Assembly: GCA_036166415.1 (NCBI GenBank)
Contig: JAYZHP010000081.1
Location: forward strand, 1 to 64,000
Direction of reading: 5' to 3'
Length of the DNA: 64,000 nt
DNA from: TMED108 sp036166415
Lineage (GTDB): Bacteria > Fidelibacterota > Marinisomatia > Marinisomatales > TCS55
The position numbers and the translations under genes were made by a program. This document shows, piece after piece, positions 34,844-44,382 of this stretch (its first letter is position 1; each line of letters opens with the position of its first letter). The notes beneath the pieces were generated by a model, which saw only the letters and a program-made list of their open reading frames with translations, ran no database searches and had not been told where the DNA came from.

Positions 34844-37746
34844 CGATCCCGTAGTTCAAGATCTTCATTTTTAGCCGTAAAGCCTAGAGACTCATATACT
34901 GATGAATGTAATCGCTGTCTCCAGTCAAAATAGCTCTTTTTCTTATAGGATCGGTCAGGGTGAACTGCATTTGTAAGTAAAATGACAAAAATTTGGTTTT
35001 CTTTATCAATCCATAGTGAGGTACCTGTATATCCTGTATGCCCAAAACTATCTTTTGATAAATATACACCTCCTGAAGATTTTCCAGATGGAGTATCCCA
35101 TCCAATACCATAAGAATTACCCTCTACTTCATTTGACCTCGTTGTAAACTGAATAATTGTCTCTTCCATAAAAATTCTCTTCCATCCATATCGGCCACCA
35201 TTCAGCATCATTTGTGAAAAAATAGCCAGGTCCTTTGCCGTAGAAAAAAGACCAGCATGCCCAGCAACACCACCTAAGCTATGCGCATTTTCATCATGAA
35301 CAAATCCTCTAATCAATTTTTGGTGAAATTTGCTATTTTCAGTTGGAACAATTCGCTGAAGTTTTTCCATAGAAGGGTTATAAAATGTAGAATTCATTCC
35401 AAGCGGTTTGAACACTACCGAATCAACATATTCATCCAATGATTGCTGCGATGCAACCTCAACAACTTTACCTAGTACGATTAAACCAATATCTGAGTAT
35501 ATGAGTGTGTCGCTGGATGCTCTTTGAGGTTCCGTATTAAAAATAGAGTCCAACCGAGTCTGCTGATTTCCATCCATTAAGTAGTACTGTTTAAATGGTG
35601 GAAGGCCTGCTGTATGTGTTATGAGCTGCTGAATCGTAGTGTTTTCTTTTTGTCTAAAAAACTTATCTTGCTGTCCTCTGAATTCTGGAACAAAATCAAT
35701 AACTCTATCGCTAAGTTTAAGTTTTTTTTCTTCTACAAGATTCATGATAGCTGATGTAGTTGATATTACTTTCGTAATTGAAGCTAGATCAAAAATATTA
35801 CCCCTTGCTGTAGGATTACTCTTTAAATAGGTATGATAACCAAATGCTTCGTGTAAAAAGATTTTACCATTTTTTGCAGCAAGAATAACGCCACCAGGAA
35901 AAGCTGAATCTTGCACCGCATCATTTAGCATTATTGTAATTGGTGCGATATCTACTCCAATTTCATTTGCCCTAATTGTCATTAATTCAGTACCTGGTTC
36001 CAATGGATTTTCTTGTTCTACCCACGGTTGCGACTCTATATATAACCCTGAGCCTCTATTGGCGATATCTGGTATTGTAACAGGTAATATGCCGCTTGCA
36101 TTAGATTTGCCCATTAATAATTTTGCTACAGCGTCTTGCATAATTCCGCTTCCTTTATATGCACATATATATACAGGCGCACTAGGAAAATCTTGAATTA
36201 AATATGGACTACCAAAGCTTGTCACCACTACCTTACTGCTTTTATTAATTAATCTATTAATTAAATCGGCCTCAACTTCTGGTAAAAAAATATTATCCTT
36301 CCATTCTACAGGGTTAGCAAATGCATTAACAAAAACTATTTTTTCATCTGGAATTTGTTTGAATATATAATCTGCGATTGCCAAGCTATCAGATTTGTCA
36401 ATTTGAAATGTTTTTATCTTTCGCTTACTTTGTCGAAGTTGCTTAGTTAAGCTGCTTTCAGTGTGATTGTTTGGCCCATCATAAAGATCAATTACATATA
36501 TATCTTCATTAAGCTCAGGATTTAATGGCAAAATATTATTATCATTCTTTACCACCGTAAGTGATCTTGATGCTATTTCATCTGCGGTTTCGAAATTAAT
36601 CTTTTTGCCCATATCCAAGTGAGTTTTATCAGCTGATATCGCTGGATCTTTATGCAGTCCAACTTTTTCCTTCATCTTTAAAATTTTAATGACCGATTGA
36701 TTAATTCTCTGCTCAGTAATGATTCCGTCCAGCACCGCACGCTCTACCAGATCGATTGACTCTTTCATTTTGTTGTTTTGAATAATGATATCAGAACCAG
36801 CATTAATGGTAGCGATTAAAGCGTAAGCGTCTGAATAATTTTTTATTATCCCTCCCATGCCCATTGCATCGGTGATTATTGCCCCATCAAAACCAAGATT
36901 ATTTTTTAATATATCTTTTATCCAAAATGAGGAGAGCGTAGCTGGGTCATCAGCATTTTTTTGATAATCAGGAGCGTTAACATGGGCAACCATAATGGCA
37001 TCGACTCCTGCATTAATTGCATTTCTAAATGGAGGAATTTCCACAGTCCATAGTCTGGAAGAGTCACTTGGTATTTGAGCTAGCGCAGAGTGAGAATCTG
37101 TTTCTGTATCACCGTGTCCAGGAAAATGCTTTGCGGTCGCTAGCATGTTATAGTCATGAAGGCCTTTTATGAACTCTTTTGAATAGCGATAAACTGAATC
37201 CGGATCCTCACCAAATGATCGCGTATTGATAATCGGATTTTTAGGATTATTATTAACATCAACCACAGGAGCTAAATTAAAATGTATTCCAACTGCTCGA
37301 CTTTCGACAGCAGAGATTCTTCCTGCTTCATAGGCATATTGTGGGTCACCTGTTGCTGCAATTGCCATCATGGGTGGCAATGTTACAGCGCCACTATACC
37401 TTCGACCCAGGCCAGATTCTATATCAGCCTCAACTAACATAGGGACCTTTGATGCTTTTTGCATTTTATTTAAAAGAGTTAATGCGCTGCCTGCTTCTCC
37501 AAACCAAATATGCAAAACCCCAATTCCATCCGATGATATGAGCTTTTCAATCTCTTTCCATTCATCGCTTTCATAGTTCATGAATTTCATATTCATTCTA
37601 TAGACCATCATTTGCGCAATCTTCTCTCTTAATGATAATTTTTTAAGTGTAGATTCTGCCCATGATGATTCTAAAGAGGAAATTGTTCCAGCTCCAGAGC
37701 AGGTCAAAAATATAATCGAGAAAAGTAGAGTAAATATCCTAAACAT
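34828..37746 (-). CDS. GH3 beta-N-acetylglucosaminidase (NagZ-like) fused to beta-lactamase/PBP-like domain, lipoprotein
   Basis: A 972-residue lipoprotein (lipobox FLTC, Cys16). Residues about 30-365 are a NagZ-type GH3 barrel with KHFPGHGDTETDSH (206-219) and the nucleophile D293 in ITDAMGMGG; residues about 380-570 are the GH3 C-terminal alpha/beta domain; residues about 600-950 are a class C beta-lactamase/serine esterase domain with S656-x-x-K659, Y750-S-D and H903-T-G. NagZ frees GlcNAc from GlcNAc-anhMurNAc or longer chains; the second domain may act on the peptide or on an ester. This fusion is known from Bacteroidota. It is first of a three-gene minus-strand set (fusion, DUF1460, symporter). 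Confidence 0.9.
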   Translation of the reverse strand: MFRIFTLLFSIIFLTCSGAGTISSLESSWAESTLKKLSLREKIAQMMVYRMNMKFMNYESDEWKEIEKLISSDGIGVLHIWFGEAGSALTLLNKMQKASKVPMLVEADIESGLGRRYSGAVTLPPMMAIAATGDPQYAYEAGRISAVESRAVGIHFNLAPVVDVNNNPKNPIINTRSFGEDPDSVYRYSKEFIKGLHDYNMLATAKHFPGHGDTETDSHSALAQIPSDSSRLWTVEIPPFRNAINAGVDAIMVAHVNAPDYQKNADDPATLSSFWIKDILKNNLGFDGAIITDAMGMGGIIKNYSDAYALIATINAGSDIIIQNNKMKESIDLVERAVLDGIITEQRINQSVIKILKMKEKVGLHKDPAISADKTHLDMGKKINFETADEIASRSLTVVKNDNNILPLNPELNEDIYVIDLYDGPNNHTESSLTKQLRQSKRKIKTFQIDKSDSLAIADYIFKQIPDEKIVFVNAFANPVEWKDNIFLPEVEADLINRLINKSSKVVVTSFGSPYLIQDFPSAPVYICAYKGSGIMQDAVAKLLMGKSNASGILPVTIPDIANRGSGLYIESQPWVEQENPLEPGTELMTIRANEIGVDIAPITIMLNDAVQDSAFPGGVILAAKNGKIFLHEAFGYHTYLKSNPTARGNIFDLASITKVISTTSAIMNLVEEKKLKLSDRVIDFVPEFRGQQDKFFRQKENTTIQQLITHTAGLPPFKQYYLMDGNQQTRLDSIFNTEPQRASSDTLIYSDIGLIVLGKVVEVASQQSLDEYVDSVVFKPLGMNSTFYNPSMEKLQRIVPTENSKFHQKLIRGFVHDENAHSLGGVAGHAGLFSTAKDLAIFSQMMLNGGRYGWKRIFMEETIIQFTTRSNEVEGNSYGIGWDTPSGKSSGGVYLSKDSFGHTGYTGTSLWIDKENQIFVILLTNAVHPDRSYKKKSYFDWRQRLHSSVYESLGFTAKNEDLELRDRWKRE

Positions 37747-37807
37747 AATATGATAAAAATTAACTTTACTTCCCTTATTAAATCTTTAACTTTATTAAAT
37801 TATTAAT

Positions 37808-38860
37808 ATGAAAAATATATCCCCTAATGTGCCAGAATTAATCGGTCAAATGATAATGGTTGGAATGAAAGGCCATGATGACGCTGCAGCAAAAGATTTC
37901 TTTGAATTAAATCAAGGTCATCAAATTGGCGGAATCATACTATACGATGAAGATATCACAATCTCTCCACCCTCACTTCATAATATAAGATCTCCAAAAC
38001 AATTGCAGAAATTAACATCTTGCCTTCAGCGCTTAAGCGATATTCCTTTATTGATTGGAATAGACCAAGAAGGTGGAAAGGTAAGTAGATTAAAAGCAAA
38101 GTACGGGTTTGATTCTTCAATTAGCTGGGAAAATTTGGGAAAGATTAATGACCTTGAACAAACCGCTAGTGAAGCGCTTCGTACAGCTAAAACCCTAAAG
38201 GAAAATGGAATAAATCTGAATTTTGCACCTGTATTGGATCTATTATTATCAAAAGATAATATCATTATACAAAAGCAGCGATCATTTTCCTCAAATCCAC
38301 ATAATGTTGCTGATCATGCAAAAATAGTCATTGATACATATTTAGATCATAATATAATTGCTACAGCAAAACATTTTCCAGGCCAAGGAAGTTCAGTTGG
38401 TGACACCCATGAAGGATGGGTAGATGTCTCTGAATCATGGTCAGAAAAAGAGCTTTTACCCTATCAAAATCTTATTGATTCAGGTACTATTTCAGCAATT
38501 ATGACTTCGCATTTATTTAATAAATACCTTGATGATAAATATCCAGCAACACTATCAAAAACAATCATAACAGATTTATTAAGAAAAAAAATGAATTTCA
38601 CTGGCGTGATAATTAGCGATGACCCCCAAATGAAGGCATTGACAAATAAATATAGATTAGAAGAAATAATTGAACTAATGATCAATGCTGGTGTGGATAT
38701 TTTCTGCTTTGGAAATAACTTAGAATACGATCCGGACATAGTAATAAAAATACATCATATTATTGATGATTTATTGAAAAGAAATAGAATAACAATTTCA
38801 AGGTTAGTAAAATCTTATGATAGAATAATTAATCTAAAATCTATGATTGGAATTAAATGA
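37808..38860 (+). CDS. nagZ: GH3 beta-N-acetylglucosaminidase, NagZ type (cytoplasmic)
   Basis: A 350-residue stand-alone NagZ. It has PLLIGIDQEGGKVSRLK (80-96), FAPVLDLL, the loop KHFPGQGSSVGDTHEG (188-203) keeping the D199/H201 acid/base pair, and the nucleophile in IISDDPQMKAL (D271 or D272). Position 193 is Gln where most NagZ have His, so the KHFPGH pattern is altered. There is no signal peptide, so it should act in the cytoplasm, unlike the lipoprotein fusion encoded divergently 61 bases away. It would cleave imported GlcNAc-MurNAc disaccharides. The kinase gene starts within its stop (ATGA). Confidence 0.88.
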   Translation: MKNISPNVPELIGQMIMVGMKGHDDAAAKDFFELNQGHQIGGIILYDEDITISPPSLHNIRSPKQLQKLTSCLQRLSDIPLLIGIDQEGGKVSRLKAKYGFDSSISWENLGKINDLEQTASEALRTAKTLKENGINLNFAPVLDLLLSKDNIIIQKQRSFSSNPHNVADHAKIVIDTYLDHNIIATAKHFPGQGSSVGDTHEGWVDVSESWSEKELLPYQNLIDSGTISAIMTSHLFNKYLDDKYPATLSKTIITDLLRKKMNFTGVIISDDPQMKALTNKYRLEEIIELMINAGVDIFCFGNNLEYDPDIVIKIHHIIDDLLKRNRITISRLVKSYDRIINLKSMIGIK

Positions 38861-39864
38861 AAATACTTGGAATTGATGGGGGTGCCTCAAAAGTATCGGG
38901 AGCTATTATCGAACGAATAAATGAAGATACTTTTGAGATATCAGGAAAAATAATTGAACTACACTATAAAGATCATCCATCCTTTGATCATTCCTTTCAA
39001 CCTGTTGATTTAACAGAACAATTAAATGATGCATTGATATTGCAAAAAGAAAAAGACCAAGGAGGTGTATATATAGAAACATTGTTAAATGTCATTAAAC
39101 AATTAGGTGGAAATACAGATTCATTTATTTCTATTGCTATGCCTGGAATTAAATCAAATGATAAAAAAGGTATTCAAGTGATGTCTAATGGGCCAAGATT
39201 GCCTGATCTATGTAAAAAAATCCAAAATGCGATTGAACCTTCTAGTAATATTTCAAATATTGAAAGTGATTCTGATATGTGTGCATGGGGTGAAGAATTT
39301 GCAATAAACGGTTTTTTCAGAGACATAAATAATGCCTACTATATGGGTGGCGGTACTGGAATCGCAGATGGAATGAAATTAAATAATCAATTGCTGAGTT
39401 TTGATAGCCAATCAAGCTGGATTGCTAAAACTTGGGAGCTAAAATCAAGCAATGGAAGTTCTATTGAGTCTCTTATATCAATGCCAGCAATCAATAGTCT
39501 TTCAGAAAAATCTGTCATATCTATCAGTAAGATTTTAGCATTGTTGATTTTTGAAAGAGTCCGGACAATTTATGAAGGTTGGGATAATCAGTTTATTATA
39601 GAAAGAAAGATTGATAAATCACATTCTTATCATGGAATATTATTGGATCGAATAGTTATTGGGCAGAGATTATCACAATATCTTAACTCCAATGTTGGAA
39701 TTAATATCTTTCAACAAGTAAAAACTAGCTTTAATGAACTTTGCGCACATCATGGTGGAGCTATTAAAGAGCATTTTTTAAATGATGATAGGATTGTATT
39801 GTCAAGCTTAAGAGAAGCTCCCATTATTGGATTAGGATCAAAAGCATGGATGGAAATTTCATGA
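38857..39864 (+). CDS. ASKHA-fold sugar kinase, BadF/N-acetylhexosamine kinase-like
   Basis: A 335-residue protein that starts with the ASKHA phosphate-1 motif ILGIDGGASKVSGAII (3-18) and carries SIAMPGIKSND, SDSDMCAWGEEFA, the phosphate-2 glycines YMGGGTGIADGMKLN and a C-terminal GLGSKAW. The pattern fits the BadF/BcrA-like kinases, which include N-acetylglucosamine and N-acetylmuramic acid kinases (MurK). It is coupled to nagZ by a 4-bp ATGA overlap, so it likely phosphorylates GlcNAc or MurNAc released by that enzyme. The assignment to MurK in particular is inference; I do not see a MurQ etherase gene in the window. Confidence 0.72.
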   Translation: MKILGIDGGASKVSGAIIERINEDTFEISGKIIELHYKDHPSFDHSFQPVDLTEQLNDALILQKEKDQGGVYIETLLNVIKQLGGNTDSFISIAMPGIKSNDKKGIQVMSNGPRLPDLCKKIQNAIEPSSNISNIESDSDMCAWGEEFAINGFFRDINNAYYMGGGTGIADGMKLNNQLLSFDSQSSWIAKTWELKSSNGSSIESLISMPAINSLSEKSVISISKILALLIFERVRTIYEGWDNQFIIERKIDKSHSYHGILLDRIVIGQRLSQYLNSNVGINIFQQVKTSFNELCAHHGGAIKEHFLNDDRIVLSSLREAPIIGLGSKAWMEIS

Positions 39865-41105
39865 CTTCTAAAATCGCTCCATCTAAAGAACCTATTATCA
39901 GAGTAGGTATAATCCTGCCAGCAGATAATATTAAAAATATCGAGCTTGTTTTATCAGAAAGTGATTCTTTTGAAATTGAGACGAATGAGAAGATTTACCC
40001 TTCTTGTAAAAATAATTCTAATATAACAATCTCTCTTAATGATGAGAAGATGAGGATAAATGAATTAGGCGTTATAACAAAAAAAATAGTAATAAATCCA
40101 ACCATTGATTCAAGCAAAAATTTTTCCATGATCAAGGAAGTGGTAGCTGGTAGAGGATTTCATTGGGAAAAAGTAGTCGATATAAAATATTGGGGCAGTC
40201 TTGAATTTGTGATCATTGAAAATAATATAATGGTCATAAATGAATTAAAACTAGAAGACTATCTAAAATGTGTTGCAACTTCAGAGATGAGCCAATATTG
40301 CCCGAAAGAATTTCTCATCTCACAAACAATAGTTGCTCGCTCATGGCTACTTGCAAGCTCTGAGCAAAAACATGAATCGCAAGGCTTTGATGTATGCAAT
40401 GATGATTGCTGCCAAAGATATCAAGGTATGGATAATTGTACTATTGAATCAATAGAAGCTGCTAATCAATCACATGGTAAGGTATTAATTTTTGATAATT
40501 CTATTTGTGATACTAGATACTCAAAATCCTGTGGCGGTAAAACAGAGAATTATGAAAATGTCTGGTCCGGCAAGCCAGTTCCATATCTGATTTCAATTAA
40601 TGATTGTGATGAACAAGGAGTTAATTATTGCAATCCATCACAATTTCCTGAGAAATCAATTACAAGATTTATTGGATCTGTAGATGAAGATCTAGAGTAT
40701 TATCATTGGAATCATGAAGTTAAAAATCAATCAATTATAAAGCATCTAAAGAATTATTATGACACGTATGCAAAAGCGATTGTAAATATTATAGCTTTGG
40801 AAATAGGAAAATCAGGCAGGATATATAACTTAGATGTTATTTACATAGATCAAGAAAATAAGGAAAAGAGCTTGATTGTTGAATCGGAATATAAAATTAG
40901 AGACCTTTTATCAGATTCTTTCCTATTCAGCTCTGCATTTACTATAGAAAAAAAAGAGCAAGGATTCAATCTAAATGGCAAAGGATGGGGACATGGAGTT
41001 GGTTTGTGCCAGATTGGTGCTTTGAGCATGGCATTATCAGGAAAAAATTCAAATCAAATACTTAGTCATTATTATCCGGGAACAGAAATAATAAATATAT
41101 ATTAG
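39861..41105 (+). CDS. SpoIID/LytB domain protein
   Basis: A 414-residue protein with the SpoIID pattern: LEDYLKCVATSEMSQYCPKEFL, QTIVARSWLLASSE, a Cys cluster VCNDDCCQRYQGM, TRYSKSCGGKTENYENVWSG and the C-terminal GKGWGHGVGLCQIGALSMA with YYPGTE. Family members are lytic transglycosylases acting on denuded glycan strands (SpoIID) or amidase enhancers (LytB). I choose ATG 39861, which overlaps the kinase stop as ATGA, over an in-frame ATG at 39846. I see no signal peptide, which is odd for a murein enzyme: either it works in the cytoplasm on imported fragments or the export route is unusual. Confidence 0.85.
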   Translation: MTSKIAPSKEPIIRVGIILPADNIKNIELVLSESDSFEIETNEKIYPSCKNNSNITISLNDEKMRINELGVITKKIVINPTIDSSKNFSMIKEVVAGRGFHWEKVVDIKYWGSLEFVIIENNIMVINELKLEDYLKCVATSEMSQYCPKEFLISQTIVARSWLLASSEQKHESQGFDVCNDDCCQRYQGMDNCTIESIEAANQSHGKVLIFDNSICDTRYSKSCGGKTENYENVWSGKPVPYLISINDCDEQGVNYCNPSQFPEKSITRFIGSVDEDLEYYHWNHEVKNQSIIKHLKNYYDTYAKAIVNIIALEIGKSGRIYNLDVIYIDQENKEKSLIVESEYKIRDLLSDSFLFSSAFTIEKKEQGFNLNGKGWGHGVGLCQIGALSMALSGKNSNQILSHYYPGTEIINIY

Positions 41106-42392
41106 ATGAATAGCTATTCAAAAACAAAAGGATGGTCTTGGGTTCCTAGTCTATATTTTGCAGAAGGACTGCCATATGCATTCGTGATGATTGTATCTGT
41201 AGTATTATATAAAAACCTAAATATATCCAATACAGATATAGCTTTATATACCAGTTGGCTTTATTTACCATGGGTTATTAAGCCGTTGTGGAGTCCGTTC
41301 GTGGATATAATTAAAACAAAGCGATATTGGATAGTGCTTACACAGCTCATTATTGGAGCAAGCCTAGCAGGTGTTGCTTTCGCGATACCTACTACTAATA
41401 CACTACAATATACATTAGCATTCTTTTGGCTCATGGCATTTAGCTCATCAACTCATGATATCGCAGCTGATGGATTTTACATGCTAGGATTATCCAGCCA
41501 TGATCAATCCTGGTTTATTGGAATTAGAAATACTTTTTATCGGTTTGCGATTCTTTTTGGACAGGGAATTATTATCATTATTGCTGGTCAATTAGAGAAT
41601 ATCACTGGAAATCTTAAACTTGCTTGGTCATTAGTTTTTGGAATTTTATCAGGGCTATTTATCCTTTTAGCTATCTATCATAAATGGGTTTTGCCTCAAC
41701 CGAAAAATGATCAAGAAGAATTCAATATTTCTAAGAAGGATATTATAAAAGAATACTTTGAGATTATTAAAGCTTATTTTAAAAAGCCTCAAATTTTACT
41801 GATTATTTCTTTTATCTTACTCTATAGATTCGGAGAAGCGCAGTTGGTAAAAATCGCTCCATTATTCATGCTTGATTCCCTTGAATCAGGAGGATTGGGT
41901 CTATCAACATCAGAATATGGGTTCATTTATGGCACTCTAGGCGTAGCAATGCTAACCCTGGGAGGTATTGTTGGTGGATTTTTTATAGCAAAGAATGGAT
42001 TAAAGTATTGGATAATTTGGATGGCGCTAGCAATGAAATTACCTGATCTAGTTTATATCTATATGGCCTATTCGCAACCAGAGAATATGACACTTATAGG
42101 TTTTCTCGTATCTGTAGAACAGTTTGGTTATGGATTTGGCTTTACTGCTTATCTACTTTATATGATGATGATTGCTGATGGTAATCATAAAACTGCGCAT
42201 TACGCAATATGCACAGGGATCATGGCGTTAGGTATGATGGTTCCAGGTATGTTTAGTGGAGCAATTCAAGAAAGCTTAGGTTATACAAACTTTTTTTACT
42301 GGGTTATGTTTTCCACCATCCCAGGATTAATTTTGATTAAATTTATTTCTATTGATTCAAGTTTTGGATTAAATAAGGACTCAAATAAATGA
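41106..42392 (+). CDS. ampG: AmpG-like MFS permease for muropeptides
   Basis: A 428-residue major facilitator with 12 membrane segments. The opening PSLYFAEGLPYAFVMIVSVV (14-33) and LYTSWLYLPWVIKPLWSPFVD are typical of AmpG-type permeases, as are FSSSTHDIAADGFYM and VEQFGYGFGFTAYLLYMMM. AmpG brings GlcNAc-anhydroMurNAc saccharides and peptides from the periplasm to the cytoplasm. The ATG directly follows the stop of the SpoIID gene, and nagZ and the kinase precede it, so import and cytoplasmic breakdown are in one operon. Confidence 0.83.
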   Translation: MNSYSKTKGWSWVPSLYFAEGLPYAFVMIVSVVLYKNLNISNTDIALYTSWLYLPWVIKPLWSPFVDIIKTKRYWIVLTQLIIGASLAGVAFAIPTTNTLQYTLAFFWLMAFSSSTHDIAADGFYMLGLSSHDQSWFIGIRNTFYRFAILFGQGIIIIIAGQLENITGNLKLAWSLVFGILSGLFILLAIYHKWVLPQPKNDQEEFNISKKDIIKEYFEIIKAYFKKPQILLIISFILLYRFGEAQLVKIAPLFMLDSLESGGLGLSTSEYGFIYGTLGVAMLTLGGIVGGFFIAKNGLKYWIIWMALAMKLPDLVYIYMAYSQPENMTLIGFLVSVEQFGYGFGFTAYLLYMMMIADGNHKTAHYAICTGIMALGMMVPGMFSGAIQESLGYTNFFYWVMFSTIPGLILIKFISIDSSFGLNKDSNK

Positions 42393-43510
42393 ATAAGATA
42401 AATAGAATATTAGCTCTAGATACTTTTCGTGGTGCAACTATTGCATTGATGATTATAGTAAACAACCCAGGTACTTGGTCACATGTCTATGGTCCACTTA
42501 GACACGCTCAATGGCATGGATGCACTTTGACAGATTTAGTTTTTCCATTTTTTCTTTTTATTGTTGGCATAGCAATGAGTTTTTCATTTAAAAAGTATGA
42601 TATTTGTAAAACCGGTCCATTATTTAATAAGATAGTATTTCGAACAATATCAATATTCTCCCTTGGACTGATTTTGAATGCATTTCCATTTATTAGACAA
42701 GATTGGGATTGGTCTTCATTTAGAATTTTAGGAGTATTGCAAAGAATTGCTCTTGCTTATTTTATTGCTGCATTTATTATTCTAAGAGCAAATGTAAAGG
42801 GATTGGTTCAAATATCATTTTTTATATTAATACTATATTGGATAGCTTTATATGCTTATGGGCTAATAAGCGGTCTTGACCCATATGCCTTGAATTCTAA
42901 TTTACCTCTTGTTATAGATAGAATAATTCTTGGAGAGAGTCATTTGTATGGAGGAACTGGAATACAATTTGACCCAGAAGGCCTCCTAAGCACATTTCCA
43001 TCCGCAGTTACTGTAATTATAGGGTTCCTCGTAGGTACAATGATTAAAACAACAAAAGATCACAATGATAATTGCCAGAGAATGCTCATTTTGGGCTCTC
43101 TAATGATTATTTTGGGATGGATTTGGGGATTTATGTTTCCTATCAACAAGCAATTATGGACTAGTTCTTACGTTCTCTACACTGCAGGAATAGGAACGAT
43201 TATATTGTCAACAATGATATGGATAATTGATATTTTGAAATACAATAAATGGGCATTCCCATTTATTGTATTCGGATCAAATTCTATTTTTATATATGCC
43301 TTATCAGGTATTTGGGCGAAGATTCTATTGAAAATTCGGTTTAGCCTAAATGGTGATGAGATTTCAGGTTATTCATATTTATATCAAACAGTCTTTTTAC
43401 CAATAGCTGGAAATACTAATGGGTCTCTTTTATTTGCAATCTTTCACGTATTTGCATTTTGGTTAATTTTATTTTGGATGTATAAAAAGAAGATCTTTAT
43501 CAAGCTTTAA
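42389..43510 (+). CDS. HGSNAT/NagX-like membrane acyltransferase (DUF5009 type)
   Basis: A 373-residue polytopic protein with the heparan-alpha-glucosaminide N-acetyltransferase pattern: RILALDTFRGATIALMIIVN (6-25), HAQWHGCTLTDLVFPFFLFI with the presumed active His, GVLQRIALAYF and YDPEGLLST-like FDPEGLLSTFPSAVTVIIG. HGSNAT moves an acetyl group from cytosolic acetyl-CoA across the membrane onto glucosamine. Similar genes (nagX) occur in GlcNAc/chitin clusters of proteobacteria. Here it overlaps the AmpG-like gene by 4 bases (ATGA) and could re-acetylate deacetylated amino sugars of murein in the periplasm. The last four bases overlap the convergent EamA gene. Confidence 0.85.
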   Translation: MNKINRILALDTFRGATIALMIIVNNPGTWSHVYGPLRHAQWHGCTLTDLVFPFFLFIVGIAMSFSFKKYDICKTGPLFNKIVFRTISIFSLGLILNAFPFIRQDWDWSSFRILGVLQRIALAYFIAAFIILRANVKGLVQISFFILILYWIALYAYGLISGLDPYALNSNLPLVIDRIILGESHLYGGTGIQFDPEGLLSTFPSAVTVIIGFLVGTMIKTTKDHNDNCQRMLILGSLMIILGWIWGFMFPINKQLWTSSYVLYTAGIGTIILSTMIWIIDILKYNKWAFPFIVFGSNSIFIYALSGIWAKILLKIRFSLNGDEISGYSYLYQTVFLPIAGNTNGSLLFAIFHVFAFWLILFWMYKKKIFIKL

Positions 43511-44355
43511 TCTAATCCATACTTTATTGAGGCGATAATTGACGTGATAATAATTATTGCTCCAATAGCAAAGAACTCCATATTAATACTTTTTGAAAAA
43601 AATATTATTTCAACAAATAAACCTATGGGGACAACTAAATTATTCATTACAGCTAAAGTTCCATTATTAACGAGGGTTGCCCCGTAATTCCAGAAACAAT
43701 ATCCCAGTCCAGATGCAGCAATTCCAAGCCAAATTATTAGTATCCAATGCATAGATGAGGTTGGGGCAGAAAAACCATATGGTGAAATTATTAGGCCAAT
43801 TGAACTCGCTATTAAGGCTCCTAAAAAGAAAAAAGCAAAATCATTTCGAATGTTTAGTTGATTTGGATCAGTTATTTTTATTCTTCTATAAAGAATTTGT
43901 CCACACGCAAAACACAGATTGGCTAATTGTATCAATAAAAACCCAATAATATCATTTTGGTCAAAATAAGTACTGCGGATTAATCCAGCTCCAGATATTG
44001 ATAAAAATGATAGTGCGAAGATCGGTAATTTAAATTTTCTATCTAGAATATTTGAAATCAATACTACATAAAATGGTGTTGTTACAGTAAACAAAAGAAT
44101 TCTTTGCACTGTGGTATAGTTGAATGCACTTAAATAAAATATATACATTAATCCTAATTGTAATGCTCCAATAGAAATCATTCTAATGAAGTAGTTATAA
44201 GGAGTATTGATTTTTAGCCAAGGTAGAAAAAATATAAATGCCAGTAAGGAGCGTAGAAATGCAAGTGTCCAAGAATTTATTTCGGGTGTTAAATAATTAC
44301 CGATTAAACTAAATGATAAGGACCATATGATTGTTGTGATAATAAGATAAAGCAT
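43507..44355 (-). CDS. EamA/DMT family transporter
   Basis: A 282-residue protein with ten predicted membrane segments in two EamA repeats (about 1-130 and 145-282). Features include SLSFSLIGNYLTPEINSWTL, FLRSLLAFIFFLPWLK and the second-repeat GLGYCFWNYGATLVNNGTLAVMN. DMT carriers move small metabolites, often exporting amino acids or nucleotide derivatives; no substrate is predictable. I use the ATG at 44355; a TTG lies one codon upstream. The stop overlaps the HGSNAT-like gene by 4 bases in convergent direction. Confidence 0.88.
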   Translation of the reverse strand: MLYLIITTIIWSLSFSLIGNYLTPEINSWTLAFLRSLLAFIFFLPWLKINTPYNYFIRMISIGALQLGLMYIFYLSAFNYTTVQRILLFTVTTPFYVVLISNILDRKFKLPIFALSFLSISGAGLIRSTYFDQNDIIGFLLIQLANLCFACGQILYRRIKITDPNQLNIRNDFAFFFLGALIASSIGLIISPYGFSAPTSSMHWILIIWLGIAASGLGYCFWNYGATLVNNGTLAVMNNLVVPIGLFVEIIFFSKSINMEFFAIGAIIIITSIIASIKYGLD

Positions 44356-44382
44356 CAATTCATTTTAAATAAGAATAGATAT

